Numbered from the stretch's first letter, positions 17,727 through 27,426 are shown. The stretch is DNA of 64,000 nt from UMGS1322 sp900550765 (GCA_958448705.1 CAUDEY010000002.1:62001-126000), one strand, 5' to 3'. The notes: a model not told the origin generated them from the sequence alone. Program-made: numbers and translations.

Positions 17727-19418
17727 TCATTTTATGACCGCATGCAGAGCTTCCTTTAAGGCATCGATCCTCTCCAAAGCCTTTTGTGCCGAATCCGCTT
17801 TGGCAAAAATATAGACTTTCAGCTTTGGTTCCGTACCTGATGGCCGCACGACGAAAGAACAGCCGTCGGCAAGCTTATACCCTAAAACATTGGATTTAGG
17901 AAGCAGAATAGGTCTTTGTCCGTTGTTATCCGTTGTTACCGAAGCACGGTAGTCACTGACCTCAACAATCCGGGCACCGGCAATCTCCGGCGGCATATCA
18001 CTGCGCAGGCGCTCCATAATCGCGGCCATCTTTTCCATCCCCGAGGCACCCTCAAAGGAAAAGCTTACCGTACGGTTTTTATAATAGCCAAATTTTTCGG
18101 AGAGTTCCTCCAAAACATCGATCAGTGTTTTCTCCCGCTTTTTATAATATGCCGCCATATCACAGATCAGCATAGACGTGCTCACGGCGTCTTTATCCCG
18201 CACATGGCCGCTGGCAAGATAGCCATAGCTCTCCTCAAAGCCCAAAAGATAATCTTCCAGCCTGCCCTGCGCCTCCAGGGAGGAAATAATTTCTCCGATA
18301 AATTTAAAGCCGGTCAGCACGCTCTCCAATTTTACATGATGGTATGCCGCTACCTCATCCACCATAGCCGTGGTAACAATCGTCTTTACAGCTACCGGAT
18401 TCCGGGGCATCGTGTGATTTGCTTCTTTTACACGGCAGATATAATCCAGCAGCAGAACCCCCATTTCATTACCGGTGACCAAAATATACTCACCCTTATG
18501 GTTTACCGCTATGCCGACCCGATCCGCATCCGGATCCGTTGCCAGCACAATATCCGGCCGCGTTCTTTTTCCCAACTCAATGCCCATCGCAAGCGCTTCT
18601 CTGTTTTCAGGATTCGGATACGGGCAGGTAGTAAAGTTCTCGTCAGGCATCTCCTGCTCCGGCACTACGCTGACCTGTGTAAGCCCTATTTTTTGCATCA
18701 TTTTTGCAACAGGCATTCTGCCGGTACCGTTTAAAGGCGTATAAACTACCTTCAGCGCCTTTACTGCTTCTGGATCCTCCGTAACGCGCAGCGAAGTAAT
18801 CGTATCAATATAATCATCGATCACGCTTTGAGGAATCACCGTAATATGCGCATCCTTCTCCTGCGCCAGGCATGCGTCAAAAACACCGATCCGGTTGATA
18901 TAGTTTAAAATAGCGTCCGCCATTTCCGGACCGGCCTGACAGCCATCGGGGCCGTACACTTTATATCCGTTATACTGCGCCGGATTATGGCTGGCAGTGA
19001 TCACAATACCGCCGTCGCAGTGATAATACCGCACCGCATAGGAAAGCATCGGCGTGGGCATTAATTCAGAATAGATATACACCCGAATTCCATTGGCAGC
19101 CATAATCCTTGCGCTGACCCAGGCAAACAATCTGGAATTTTTTCTGCAATCATAAGCAATAGCTACGGAAGGTGCTTTAAAATTTTCCTTTAAATAACGG
19201 GCAAATCCCATCGTGGCCTTTCCAACCGTATAGATATTCATCCGGTTCGTCCCAGCCCCTAATATACCGCGCAGACCCGCGGTTCCAAATTCAAGATCGC
19301 GATAAAAGCTCTCGAATATTTCAGTATCCTTTCCGCGCATTGCCTCCAGCTGTGCGCGCACCTCGGCGTCAAGATCCTCTCTGCTGAGCCACTCCTCATA
19401 TTTTTCCTTCTCTGTCAT
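17727..19418 (-). CDS. Phospho-sugar mutase (phosphoglucomutase/phosphomannomutase)
   Basis: 563 aa. Interconverts hexose 1- and 6-phosphates through a phosphoserine. Four-domain alpha-D-phosphohexomutase layout: GTAGLRGILGAG near the start, phosphoserine loop TASHNP (141-146, Ser143), metal loop DPDADR, sugar loop GFEESYGY and phosphate-binding RPSGTEPK near the end. Size and the GTAGLR start match the PgcA-like branch of Bacillota rather than E. coli Pgm. The start overlaps the end of the upstream exported-protein gene by 23 bases, so the two are translationally linked. Confidence 0.95.
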   Translation of the reverse strand: MTEKEKYEEWLSREDLDAEVRAQLEAMRGKDTEIFESFYRDLEFGTAGLRGILGAGTNRMNIYTVGKATMGFARYLKENFKAPSVAIAYDCRKNSRLFAWVSARIMAANGIRVYIYSELMPTPMLSYAVRYYHCDGGIVITASHNPAQYNGYKVYGPDGCQAGPEMADAILNYINRIGVFDACLAQEKDAHITVIPQSVIDDYIDTITSLRVTEDPEAVKALKVVYTPLNGTGRMPVAKMMQKIGLTQVSVVPEQEMPDENFTTCPYPNPENREALAMGIELGKRTRPDIVLATDPDADRVGIAVNHKGEYILVTGNEMGVLLLDYICRVKEANHTMPRNPVAVKTIVTTAMVDEVAAYHHVKLESVLTGFKFIGEIISSLEAQGRLEDYLLGFEESYGYLASGHVRDKDAVSTSMLICDMAAYYKKREKTLIDVLEELSEKFGYYKNRTVSFSFEGASGMEKMAAIMERLRSDMPPEIAGARIVEVSDYRASVTTDNNGQRPILLPKSNVLGYKLADGCSFVVRPSGTEPKLKVYIFAKADSAQKALERIDALKEALHAVIK

Positions 19419-20154
19419 TCTGCTTCCTCCGTTTACTGATATAGGTAAATAAATAAATCACGAGCCCGCCGGCGCATACAATAGCGGAACAAACCACGAA
19501 AATCACAAAGGTATCTACCGTCTTTAGGCTCGGCTGCACAGCAGAAATACCGAATTCCTCCTGCATGATCTCCTCAGAGCCTTCGTCCTTGATCACAAGC
19601 CTGGCGTTTAAAACAGCGTCCGCATCAAATGCACAGGGAGCCAGTGCCTGCGGCGACAGTTCGCTGAAGCCGGAATCCCGGGCGATGGAATAGCCGTCAA
19701 GTCCTGTGATAATAAAGGAGTCCCCCTCCTGTGCTTTAGACATCTGGATACGGACCACCGAATTGCCTCCTAAATGAGAATCGGGTACATACCCCAGCGC
19801 ATCATTGGCCTTTTCCGGATACTGCGAAAGCTCCGTCAGCTGAAACTTCCCCGTAGTCTGGGGCGGCAGTACAACAAAACCGGACTCCACCGTCGTCTGT
19901 ACCCGATCCCCGCTGTATCCTACCGTGAGCTGAAAACTTCTTTCCTCGCTGCAGGTATTGGTAATATACAGCGTAATGGAATCTCCGGCGGCATCATAAT
20001 GACCGCTGCAGCCGGAGAGATAGAGCTGATACGAGGTTTCACTCATATCCTCGGCCAGCACCGTACAGGAATAGGCGCCTGTACCCAAAGCAAAAATTCG
20101 GGGTGCGGATAAAAGCACCGATAAAACCGCCAGAAGAACGCATAATTTTTTCAT
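19396..20154 (-). CDS. Exported, membrane-anchored protein of unknown function
   Basis: 252 aa. Signal peptide (MKKLCVLLAVLSVLLSAPRIFA), an extracytoplasmic part of about 180 residues with beta-rich, immunoglobulin-like character (ITLYITNTCSEERSFQLTVG), one membrane segment near the C-terminus (about 215-238) and a short basic cytoplasmic tail. I do not recognise a family. The 3' end overlaps the mutase gene by 23 bases. A surface role is visible; a specific function is not. Confidence 0.85.
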   Translation of the reverse strand: MKKLCVLLAVLSVLLSAPRIFALGTGAYSCTVLAEDMSETSYQLYLSGCSGHYDAAGDSITLYITNTCSEERSFQLTVGYSGDRVQTTVESGFVVLPPQTTGKFQLTELSQYPEKANDALGYVPDSHLGGNSVVRIQMSKAQEGDSFIITGLDGYSIARDSGFSELSPQALAPCAFDADAVLNARLVIKDEGSEEIMQEEFGISAVQPSLKTVDTFVIFVVCSAIVCAGGLVIYLFTYISKRRKQNDREGKI

Positions 20155-20399
20155 CTCATTCCCCGCCTGCTTCCATAGACTTGGTTTTTCTTAAAGAACA
20201 TTATACTATTTTTCCGGAATTTTTACAATAGGAAAATATCCTTTTGCACACAGCCGTCTACGGCTTTCTTTATTTTGTAAGATCCGCACGACTCAATTGT
20301 ATCAATCTGTATACATGATTAATATAAGAAAGAAAACGGTGAAAAATTTTCTTTTTCCCCGTCTTCTTCCTGCTGCATGAATTTTTTCTATTACTGCTT

Positions 20400-21338
20400 T
20401 TAAGAAGAATATACCTCGTTAAACGCCCGGGCAACCATTTCTGCGCTGGCATTGACCTGTTCTAATGTATTTTTTTCATTGCCCATTTCGATCAGAAGAC
20501 ACGAATTGGATATATGCTGATTAAACCGTGCATTTTTAAAGATAATATCCTTAGCGATGCCGGGGCAAAGCTCATTGAGCGTATTCGTCAGCTGAAGCGC
20601 CAGTTTGTAATTTTCCTGCCAGTTGGGCTTTTGCGTATAATTCTCTCCATTAGCCACTACAAAACATACATACGCATATTCCGTATCACCGCTTTTTAAA
20701 AAATTCGGATCCCGCCCCATATACGCATCCCGATGCATATCTATGTATATATCCACACTGCCGATATATTTTTTGATCGTATTATAACTGGTTTGATACG
20801 CATCTTTAAAGCTGGCCGAAACATTGTCCGTCTGATCATGGATAACAGAGAACCCATATTGTTCCAAAGCGGATTTAAAGGTCTTTCCAACGCGTACTAC
20901 ACTGTAATCTGGATTCAGCGTTCTGCCGGCACTGGTTTCAACATAATCCTGGTCGCCCTTCCAAAACGCTTCGTCGGTATGCGTATGATACAGCAGCACC
21001 GACGGTTTTTTTACTTCGGGAGCCTGCGTCACCTGCGGCGGCGGCGTCTGGTTCTCCTGCTGGGTGACTTCTTCCTTGATCCGCTGTATCTCTACCAGCA
21101 TCTCATCCGAGATCTCCCCGTGGGACAGATCAATCACAATCTCCCTGCTTACCTCCTCCTCTCGGCTCAGCCCCATAAATAACGCCATGATACCGTCAAC
21201 AAGCTTCTGCGAGAAGTTCTCGCTGACTGCCGTATCCGATGCCTCATGGCTGAGCGTCACTGCAGGCTGCCCTCTCTGCGCAAACAATACAGAAAGAATC
21301 AGCACCGCTGAAATAATGCAGCATGTCCATTTTTTCAT
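20400..21338 (-). CDS. spoIIP: Stage II sporulation protein P
   Basis: Peptidoglycan amidase/endopeptidase of the SpoIIDMP engulfment machine, anchored in the mother-cell membrane. 312 aa. One N-terminal membrane helix, a variable linker with a Pro/Gln-rich stretch, then the catalytic domain with YHTHTDEAF (His118, His120) and DMHRD (His202), the zinc and catalytic residues of the family. The C-terminal LLIEMGNEKNT segment is also conserved. It follows gpr by 55 bases on the same strand, the gpr-spoIIP order found in Bacillus. Confidence 0.95.
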   Translation of the reverse strand: MKKWTCCIISAVLILSVLFAQRGQPAVTLSHEASDTAVSENFSQKLVDGIMALFMGLSREEEVSREIVIDLSHGEISDEMLVEIQRIKEEVTQQENQTPPPQVTQAPEVKKPSVLLYHTHTDEAFWKGDQDYVETSAGRTLNPDYSVVRVGKTFKSALEQYGFSVIHDQTDNVSASFKDAYQTSYNTIKKYIGSVDIYIDMHRDAYMGRDPNFLKSGDTEYAYVCFVVANGENYTQKPNWQENYKLALQLTNTLNELCPGIAKDIIFKNARFNQHISNSCLLIEMGNEKNTLEQVNASAEMVARAFNEVYSS

Positions 21339-21393
21339 GTGTATCCCCCTTTTGCAATCAACCTATACCATAGTATATTTACAAAAGTTCTTT

Positions 21394-22311
21394 TTAGAAC
21401 ATATATTCAGCAATTTCATCTAAAGTAATATCTCTGTGCAGCGCCAGATTGATGCCGTCAGCCAGAATCTTAGCACTGTCTTGTGCGATAATATCGATTT
21501 CCTTAGGTGTTACCACCATATCCTGCATTTTCTGTACCGCAGCCTTTTCCGCAGCCTCCCGCACAGTTTCATTATCCTGCCCGGTAGCAGATATTAAAAG
21601 ATCTTCCACAGCATCATATACCAGCGTAGCAGCATACACCACCGTAGGGATTCCAATTGCAATCACCGGAACTCCCAATGCGGCCTGGTTTAAAGCACTG
21701 CGCTTATTTCCTACTCCCGCACCGGGCTCAATACCGGTATCCGTCAGCTGAAAAGTTGAAAAAATCCGCTCACTGCGCCGTGCTGCCAGCGCGTCGATCA
21801 CAAGAATCGCCTTAACGTCTGCTTTTTTACATACGCTGGAAATCATATCGGCGCTCTCGATGCCCGTAACCCCTAAAACCCCGGGGGCAAAGGCACATAC
21901 GGGACGCATACGTTCATCGATCTGCGCAGGCAGATACTCAAAAATATGCCGGGTAACAAAAGTTTTTTCCACCGTTTTGGGACCAACCGAATCAGGCGTC
22001 ATCGCATCATTGCCCAGTCCTGCAACTAAAACCGTGTCCTTCTGATCAATCCCTGAAAGCATTTTTTTCAATTCCTCCGCCAATACCAAACTGATGGAGT
22101 GGTATTGCTCAATATTCCTATCAAGGATGGCCCGGCTCTCTATAGAAATATACTTTCCTATGGGCTTTCCCGTCTTTTCTGCTGCAGCCGCAGTAAGAAT
22201 GCTTACCCGATTTCCTTCGATTCCGTAATGCTCAAACGTTTCGTTTTGAATACCGCCTTCCTCTTCAAATCCCTCACAGGCCTCTTTTGCCAAATCCGTT
22301 CTATAGCGCAT
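21394..22311 (-). CDS. gpr: Germination protease
   Basis: Aspartic-like protease that degrades small acid-soluble spore proteins on germination. It is made as a zymogen. 305 aa. Family segments: RTDLAKEA at the start (pro-region), VAGLGNDAMTPDSVGPKTV, APGVLGVTGIES and VIDALAAR, which hold the conserved acidic residues. Divergent from rpsT across 171 bases and followed by spoIIP, as in other endospore formers. Expected to be expressed in the forespore (sigma-G). I could not define that promoter with confidence. Confidence 0.96.
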   Translation of the reverse strand: MRYRTDLAKEACEGFEEEGGIQNETFEHYGIEGNRVSILTAAAAEKTGKPIGKYISIESRAILDRNIEQYHSISLVLAEELKKMLSGIDQKDTVLVAGLGNDAMTPDSVGPKTVEKTFVTRHIFEYLPAQIDERMRPVCAFAPGVLGVTGIESADMISSVCKKADVKAILVIDALAARRSERIFSTFQLTDTGIEPGAGVGNKRSALNQAALGVPVIAIGIPTVVYAATLVYDAVEDLLISATGQDNETVREAAEKAAVQKMQDMVVTPKEIDIIAQDSAKILADGINLALHRDITLDEIAEYMF

Positions 22312-22412
22312 AAAACTCTCCTAAACCATATATTTTTTCGGTTTTAAGTATGAACGTTCCCTACTGCTTTTATACAAAATAACAAAATGTTTTATAATGC
22401 GTAAAAAATTCC

Positions 22413-22441
22413 TTGCCAAAAATCACGGTTCATGCTAAAAT
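22413..22441 (+). promoter_or_regulatory. rpsT promoter
   Basis: TTGCCA (22413-22418), 17-base spacer, TAAAAT (22436-22441). Confidence 0.7.
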
Positions 22442-22482
22442 GATAACGTTAATGAATGATTGCTATAAGGGGGGTGAATGAT

Positions 22483-22746
22483 GTGGCAAATATTAAATCA
22501 GCAAAAAAGAGAATTAAAGTCACGGCAAAAAAGCAGTTGCGCAACCGCAGTATTAAATCCGCGATGAAAACAAACCTGAAAAAGTTTTATGCCCTTGTAG
22601 AGTCCGGTGATAAAACTGCCGCACAGGCAATGCTGCCTTCCATGTCAGCCGTTATCGATAAAGCGGCGGCCAAAGGCGTTCTTCACAAAAACGCTGCCGC
22701 GCATAAAAAATCACAGTTGGCAGTGGCCGTTAACAAAATGGCTTAA
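22483..22746 (+). CDS. rpsT: 30S ribosomal protein S20
   Basis: 87 aa. Binds 16S rRNA early in small-subunit assembly. The start is the GTG at 22483 giving VANIKSAKKRI, the normal S20 N-terminus, with AAGGGGGGTGA seven bases upstream; the longer in-frame reading from 22456 would put the ribosome binding site inside the gene. All-helical, Lys/Ala-rich, ending in LAVAVNKMA. Own promoter upstream, hairpin downstream. Confidence 0.97.
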   Translation: MANIKSAKKRIKVTAKKQLRNRSIKSAMKTNLKKFYALVESGDKTAAQAMLPSMSAVIDKAAAKGVLHKNAAAHKKSQLAVAVNKMA

Positions 22747-22763
22747 TTTCACTTGAAGAATGA

Positions 22764-22793
22764 TGGCGGCTGCAGGTACGGTCGCCTTTTTCT
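22764..22793 (+). terminator. Terminator of rpsT
   Basis: Stem GGCG/CGCC extended by an imperfect inner stem, followed by TTTTTCTTT. Confidence 0.65.
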
Positions 22794-22899
22794 TTCCTTG
22801 TTTTTGCAAAATTTGTAATTTCACATGTTTGTTAGCAGTTATTGTAAAATTATATACAATGGCTGCTGAAAATAAATCTCGGTCGGAGGTATGTATATC

Positions 22900-23157
22900 A
22901 TGAAAGCAACAGGAATCGTAAGGCCCATTGACAAACTTGGGAGAATTGTTATTCCCAAAGAACTGAGAAGAATCTACGGTCTTACCGTAGACGACTCGGT
23001 CGAAATTTTTGTAAACGATGATCAAATCGTTATCAAAAAGTACGAGCCGGCATGTATCTTCTGCAACAATACAGACGGTATTGTCCTTTATGAAGGCAAG
23101 TCCATCTGCAAATCCTGCCTGGAGAAGATAAACGCTGCTGCAAAAGAGGTAGAGTAA
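22900..23157 (+). CDS. abrB: AbrB-family transcriptional regulator with zinc-ribbon tail
   Basis: 85 aa. Swapped-hairpin AbrB DNA-binding domain at residues 1-50 (GIVRPIDKLGRIVIPKELRR), a transition-state regulator fold. The tail carries two CxxC pairs (C52/C55 and C70/C73) likely to bind one zinc, as in clostridial AbrB homologues. The ATG at 22900 is chosen because GGAGG lies ten bases upstream; the ATG at 22891 lies one base from it. Adjacent to rsmI and trmN6, the same neighbourhood as abrB in B. subtilis. Followed by a terminator. Confidence 0.9.
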   Translation: MKATGIVRPIDKLGRIVIPKELRRIYGLTVDDSVEIFVNDDQIVIKKYEPACIFCNNTDGIVLYEGKSICKSCLEKINAAAKEVE

Positions 23158-23194
23158 CACATTGCTGCCAAAAAGCAGTGTACAGGCCTTTTAT

Positions 23195-23234
23195 AAAAGA
23201 TGATTTATTTTTTATAAATTTGATCATCTTTTTA
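23195..23234 (+). terminator. Terminator of abrB
   Basis: AAAAGATGAT paired with ATCATCTTTT around an A/T-rich loop, then T residues. Confidence 0.75.
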
Positions 23235-23291
23235 TTGGTGTGTCCTTAAAAGCCCTCTTTTGTGTGTTCGGCTTTTGGAAAGCCTTGCATC

Positions 23292-23332
23292 AAAAAAACA
23301 CCGCTGAAAAATTATTCGGCGGTGTTTTTTTG
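23292..23332. terminator. Bidirectional terminator between abrB and the PHP gene
   Basis: AAAAAAACACCGC paired with GCGGTGTTTTTTT. A tract and T tract flank the stem, so it can serve both convergent units. Confidence 0.85.
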
Positions 23333-23340
23333 TAATTTTT

Positions 23341-24030
23341 TTAAAGTTCTTCCATAATCATTCTGTAATTGCCCTGCCGGAGGACCTGCGCCAACTCTGC
23401 CTCATCAGCAATACGCTGCCGCGTTTCAATTCCGGCGCAGCACACCTTATCCGGCGCATGTGCATCCGCGCCGGAAACAAAAATCATATGGGGATTTTCC
23501 TTTGCAAATTCCAAAGCGGAAAGATTATCGGCAAAATCATTACAGGCATTGTATGCTTCAATGCCGTCGATACAGGCAAGCTCCAGCAAGCCCGGCTTGG
23601 GGATATACTCCCTATGCCGAAACGGATGCGCCTGCAGACAGATTCCGCCGGCCGCGCGCACGGAAGCGCTCCACTGCTGCAGTCCGCCTTTTCTCAGCTC
23701 CGGATGTGCATAAAGAAAGGCAGGAAGAATGCCATAACATAATATTTCCTTTCCCTGCCCGACGCCCTCCTCTACCCCAAACAAAAGATCCAGGTTATAT
23801 TGTTGGGCAATCTTTTTTCCAAACGCAAAATCCTCCGCATACGCATCTACAAATTTCTCCCATGGCAGACGGCGTTCGATTCCGGTATTCCCATGAAAAA
23901 AATGGTTGGTAATTACGCCGCCGCTGTATCCGCCTGAAGCAAGCGCGGCTAAAAGCTGTTCAAAATCCATCCGCGCGCATTTACTGCATGGCAGCGTATG
24001 CATATGCATCTGATATTTATAATATTTCAA
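23341..24030 (-). CDS. PHP-domain metal-dependent phosphoesterase
   Basis: 229 aa. Polymerase-and-histidinol-phosphatase fold with metal ligands in order: HMHT (His9, His11), ITNHFFHG, FGVEEG (Glu), QAHPFRH and GADAHAP. This is the set used by trinuclear-metal PHP phosphatases. It may hydrolyse a phosphorylated small molecule or nucleotide; the substrate is not known. The start overlaps the end of rsmI by four bases (ATGA), so it is cotranslated with the trmN6-rsmI unit. Confidence 0.9.
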   Translation of the reverse strand: MKYYKYQMHMHTLPCSKCARMDFEQLLAALASGGYSGGVITNHFFHGNTGIERRLPWEKFVDAYAEDFAFGKKIAQQYNLDLLFGVEEGVGQGKEILCYGILPAFLYAHPELRKGGLQQWSASVRAAGGICLQAHPFRHREYIPKPGLLELACIDGIEAYNACNDFADNLSALEFAKENPHMIFVSGADAHAPDKVCCAGIETRQRIADEAELAQVLRQGNYRMIMEEL

Positions 24031-24842
24031 AGATCGGTAACCTCCATATAAACATCATTTTTCGGTACCCCCATCCGCTGTGCCACCTGCTTAATGGCCG
24101 CCTTTTTTTCTATCCCCTGCGCAATCAGCGCGGCCACCTGCTCCCGCGGGGAAACAAGAGAGGCTTCCGCAGCCTGCTGCTTTCCTGCAAGAATAAGAAC
24201 AAATTCACCGCGAAGATTCTCCACCGCGTCTCTCCAGCGGCTTAAGGAAAAAAGAATGCACTCTTCGTGCAGCTTGGTAAGCTCTCTTGCAAGGGTGGCC
24301 TCCCGATCCCCCAGAACCTGAAAAAGCTCCTCCAGCGTATTTTCCAGACGATGCGGGCTTTCATGTAAAATGACGGTACGTTCCTCCTTTGCCAGTTCTT
24401 CCAAACGCTGCCGCCGTTCCTTTCCGGTTTTAGGCAAAAACCCCTCAAACACAAAACGATCGCACCGCATACCCGAAAGTACCAGTGCGCAAAGTCCGGC
24501 GTTCGCTCCCGGCAGCACAGTAACCGGAAATCCGCGCTCCCGCGCTTTCCTTACCGCAATATAGCCGGGGTCTGAAATACAAGGCATACCGGCATCCGAG
24601 AGCAGCGCAATATTTTCACCAGCGGCCAGCCGCTCCAGCAGCTGTTCGGAGCGCTGCTGTTCATTATGCTCATGATAAGAGAGCAGTGGCTTATGAATAT
24701 CATAGTGCCGCAGCAGTACCGCACTGTGCCGTGTATCCTCACAGGCAACGGCGTCGCATTCCTTCAGCACACGCAGCACACGCAGCGTAATGTCCTCCAT
24801 ATTTCCAATAGGCGTTGCACATATATATAAAGTACCACTCAT
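24027..24842 (-). CDS. rsmI: 16S rRNA (cytidine(1402)-2'-O)-methyltransferase
   Basis: 271 aa. Methylates the ribose of C1402 in the decoding centre. Tetrapyrrole-methylase fold with the family start GTLYICATPIGNMEDIT, EDTRHS, the SAM-loop SDAGMPCISDPG and VLPGANA. The C-terminal helical part ends in KNDVYMEV. Overlaps both neighbours by four bases: trmN6 upstream and the PHP gene downstream. The same cluster as B. subtilis yabB-yazA-yabC, without the GIY-YIG gene. Confidence 0.96.
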   Translation of the reverse strand: MSGTLYICATPIGNMEDITLRVLRVLKECDAVACEDTRHSAVLLRHYDIHKPLLSYHEHNEQQRSEQLLERLAAGENIALLSDAGMPCISDPGYIAVRKARERGFPVTVLPGANAGLCALVLSGMRCDRFVFEGFLPKTGKERRQRLEELAKEERTVILHESPHRLENTLEELFQVLGDREATLARELTKLHEECILFSLSRWRDAVENLRGEFVLILAGKQQAAEASLVSPREQVAALIAQGIEKKAAIKQVAQRMGVPKNDVYMEVTDL

Positions 24843-25594
24843 AGATCTTTTTCCCCGTTCTGATGATAAATACGGTTGATTTCCTGATTCATATTTCCCT
24901 CCGCATCATAAATACACAGTGTACTCTCCCAATGCATATAGGGTTTTCCCTCCTTTACGCCTTCTACAAGCGCTATATACGGCGGCGTATGGGGCCGGGC
25001 CTGAACCAGACGGCAGCGTTTGGGTTCCAGACGGTGCCTGCGCATCGTTTCAAAGATATCTACAATTCTGTCACTGTGGTTCACCATTGCCAAACGGCCG
25101 CCATTTTTTAAAAGATACGCCGCGGCGGTACAAACATCCTCCAGCGTACAGGTTTCCTCATGCCGAGAGAGCGTATGAGCATCTTGATCATTACACTCTC
25201 CGCTGTTATGCCTCTTATACGGCGGATTGCATACTACCGTACTATAGGCACAGGCAGGAAGCAAGTCCCGAATATTGCGAAAATCGCCGCTGCAGATCTG
25301 GATTTTTTCTTCTAATCCGTTATACCGTACGCTTCGCGCGGCCATATCTGCCATATCCGGCTGGATTTCCACCGCATCACAATGCAGAAATGCATGCCGG
25401 CCGTAAAGAAGAATCGGCAAAATCCCTGTTCCCGTACCTAAATCACATATAACGGCATTTTTCTTTACCGTAGCAAAATCTGCCAGCAGAACTGCATCCG
25501 TTCCAAAACAGAAAGATTCAGGGTTCTGAATCAGCTTCAGACCCCTGAATTGTAAATCGTCTATCCGTTCATGCTCTTTGATAAGCTCCCGCAT
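24839..25594 (-). CDS. TrmN6-like tRNA (adenine-N6)-methyltransferase
   Basis: 251 aa. Rossmann methyltransferase with SAM motif DLGTGTG (51-57), VEIQPDM, and the N6-adenine/amine catalytic motif NPPY (123-126). The family (YabB in Bacillus, TrmN6/YfiC in E. coli) modifies A37 of valine tRNA in E. coli; the target here is inferred. The start codon overlaps the stop of the NlpC/P60 gene (TGATG), and the gene is coupled to rsmI downstream. Confidence 0.9.
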   Translation of the reverse strand: MRELIKEHERIDDLQFRGLKLIQNPESFCFGTDAVLLADFATVKKNAVICDLGTGTGILPILLYGRHAFLHCDAVEIQPDMADMAARSVRYNGLEEKIQICSGDFRNIRDLLPACAYSTVVCNPPYKRHNSGECNDQDAHTLSRHEETCTLEDVCTAAAYLLKNGGRLAMVNHSDRIVDIFETMRRHRLEPKRCRLVQARPHTPPYIALVEGVKEGKPYMHWESTLCIYDAEGNMNQEINRIYHQNGEKDL

Positions 25595-27426
25595 CAGATA
25601 ACGCGCCTTCCCCAGGAAAACCTGGTTTTATAGTAATTTTCCGAAAGACTGGAAATAATTACCTTTCTGGTAGACCCCGAAGAAGCATGGATAACCTGAC
25701 CGTTGCCTAAATAAATACCCGCATGATCACAAAGATCATTATCATTTACCGTGTTAAAGAATACCAGATCGCCAATCTGCAGCTCGCTGATAGAACTAAT
25801 CTTAGTTCCGCTATTCCAATATCCCTGAGAATATGCCGTACGCGGAATCGAAATACCAAAGTGCGCATATACATATTTAGTAAAGCCCGAGCAATCAAAG
25901 GCATTGGGTCCATTTGCACCAAGAACATACGGTACGCCCAAGAAATTTTTAGAATACTCTGCAATCTGCTGGCCTAAAGCCGAGCCGCCAGAGGACGAGC
26001 CTCCGGAAGATGTTGAACCGCCGCCCGAGCTGCTGCCGCCTGAGCTGCCGGAACTGCCGGAAGAAGCCTTCTTCGCCGAAGAGGAGAAGAGTACCGAAAG
26101 CGTATTGCTTCCGCAAACACCATCAGAGCTGAGACCGTTATTTTTCTGGAAGCTGCGCACGGCGGCTACCGTTGCCGAGCCGTAATATCCCGTTGCCGAA
26201 GCAGAAAGATAGCCAAGCTCCCGCAGCCGTTTTTGAATCGTTACTACCGAGCTGCCCTCTGAGCCCTGCCGGAAGGTGCCTGAGGGCGCCGTAAGTCCGG
26301 ACGAAGAACTGTTGCTGCTCAAACTTCCGCCCAGTTTTGCATATTGGCTGTCGATATATCCCTCTGTACCGCCGGACGTTTTTATCTTATACCAACTGCC
26401 GGAATCATCCAGCAGCGTAACAACCGTACCGTTTTTTACACTGGCTACCACATCGTAGCCGGTACCGGGTCCCTTGCGTACATTTAAAGTATTGCTTACC
26501 TGAATCGTACAGGTCGTGGCACCGGTACCCTTCTGGATATAATCCTTACTTGCATATCCCTTGGTACCGTTTTTCATTTCCACATAATACCAGTCGCCTG
26601 TCTCTCCCAATACGCTCAGGGAGGTTCCCTTGGAAAGCGTATTTAAAACATCATAGCCGGTACTGGGACCGCTGCGCACTTTTAAGGAGCTTGCCGTAAC
26701 CGAACCTGTCCACGCACTGAAAAGATCGCTTACCGTAGTTGCCGCACCGGCTTCCCCGCCGATATTGACATACTTTTTAAAAATATACCCCTTTTGGCCC
26801 TCGCTGTTGATCTCAAACCAGTCCCCCTGGCCCCCGATCACATATACCTCCTGGCCGTTTTCTATTTTAGCAACAACGCTTTTTTCCATATCCGGACCGG
26901 AGCGAAGATTGACGGTGCCTTCCACATCGGTTATCGTACCGGCAATGCCCATGGGGCTGCCCTCGGTAAGATATTTTTTGATAATATAGCCTTGGATGCC
27001 GTTTTCCGTTTCGACATGATACCATCCGTCTTTTTCCGAATAGATATATACAGCTGAATCACGGGTAAGGGAATCTATGACCTCACTTTCGGAACTCGGC
27101 AGTTCTCTGACGTTCAGCTGCGTCTTTACGTTTACGGTAGCCTCAATACATCCCGCCGCACGAATAGCCGCTACCGTGTCTTCATCCGCCGAACCGGTTT
27201 CCTCCAAGCCGCAGTCCTTCTGAAAGGCCTTTACCGCCGCAGAGGTGGCCTCTCCGTAATATCCGGTGCAGTCACTGGAAAAATAACCGAATTTTTTTAG
27301 GATATATTGAATTTCATATACATCATAGCCTTCGGATTCCAATACATAGGGCGTTGCCAAAGCACTGAACGGGATACACCCTAACACCAGAATAAAAGCC
27401 AAGATAAAAATCGCTATTTTTTTCAT
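25594..27426 (-). CDS. Secreted SH3/NlpC-P60 cell-wall hydrolase
   Basis: 610 aa, exported. Order: signal peptide (MKKIAIF... SALA), peptidoglycan-binding repeat 1 (YGEATSAAVKAFQK), four bacterial SH3 repeats (each with LNVR or LKVRSGP and GWY/SWY...GYI), a second peptidoglycan-binding repeat (YGSATVAAVRSFQK), a Ser/Gly linker of about 45 residues and a C-terminal NlpC/P60 gamma-D-Glu-diamino-acid endopeptidase with triad Cys512 (FDCSGF), His568 (DHAGIYLG) and His580. The start at 27426 is set by GGTGG nine bases upstream. It probably acts in wall remodelling or daughter-cell separation. Confidence 0.94.
   Translation of the reverse strand: MKKIAIFILAFILVLGCIPFSALATPYVLESEGYDVYEIQYILKKFGYFSSDCTGYYGEATSAAVKAFQKDCGLEETGSADEDTVAAIRAAGCIEATVNVKTQLNVRELPSSESEVIDSLTRDSAVYIYSEKDGWYHVETENGIQGYIIKKYLTEGSPMGIAGTITDVEGTVNLRSGPDMEKSVVAKIENGQEVYVIGGQGDWFEINSEGQKGYIFKKYVNIGGEAGAATTVSDLFSAWTGSVTASSLKVRSGPSTGYDVLNTLSKGTSLSVLGETGDWYYVEMKNGTKGYASKDYIQKGTGATTCTIQVSNTLNVRKGPGTGYDVVASVKNGTVVTLLDDSGSWYKIKTSGGTEGYIDSQYAKLGGSLSSNSSSSGLTAPSGTFRQGSEGSSVVTIQKRLRELGYLSASATGYYGSATVAAVRSFQKNNGLSSDGVCGSNTLSVLFSSSAKKASSGSSGSSGGSSSGGGSTSSGGSSSGGSALGQQIAEYSKNFLGVPYVLGANGPNAFDCSGFTKYVYAHFGISIPRTAYSQGYWNSGTKISSISELQIGDLVFFNTVNDNDLCDHAGIYLGNGQVIHASSGSTRKVIISSLSENYYKTRFSWGRRVI

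Noticed and set aside
17916..18734. Long open frame (272 codons) opposite the phosphoglucomutase gene
   Set aside because: It is antisense to a strongly conserved enzyme, rich in His/Arg as expected of a shadow frame, and has no ribosome binding site.
20733..21182. Open frame opposite spoIIP
   Set aside because: Shadow of spoIIP on the other strand; no start signals.
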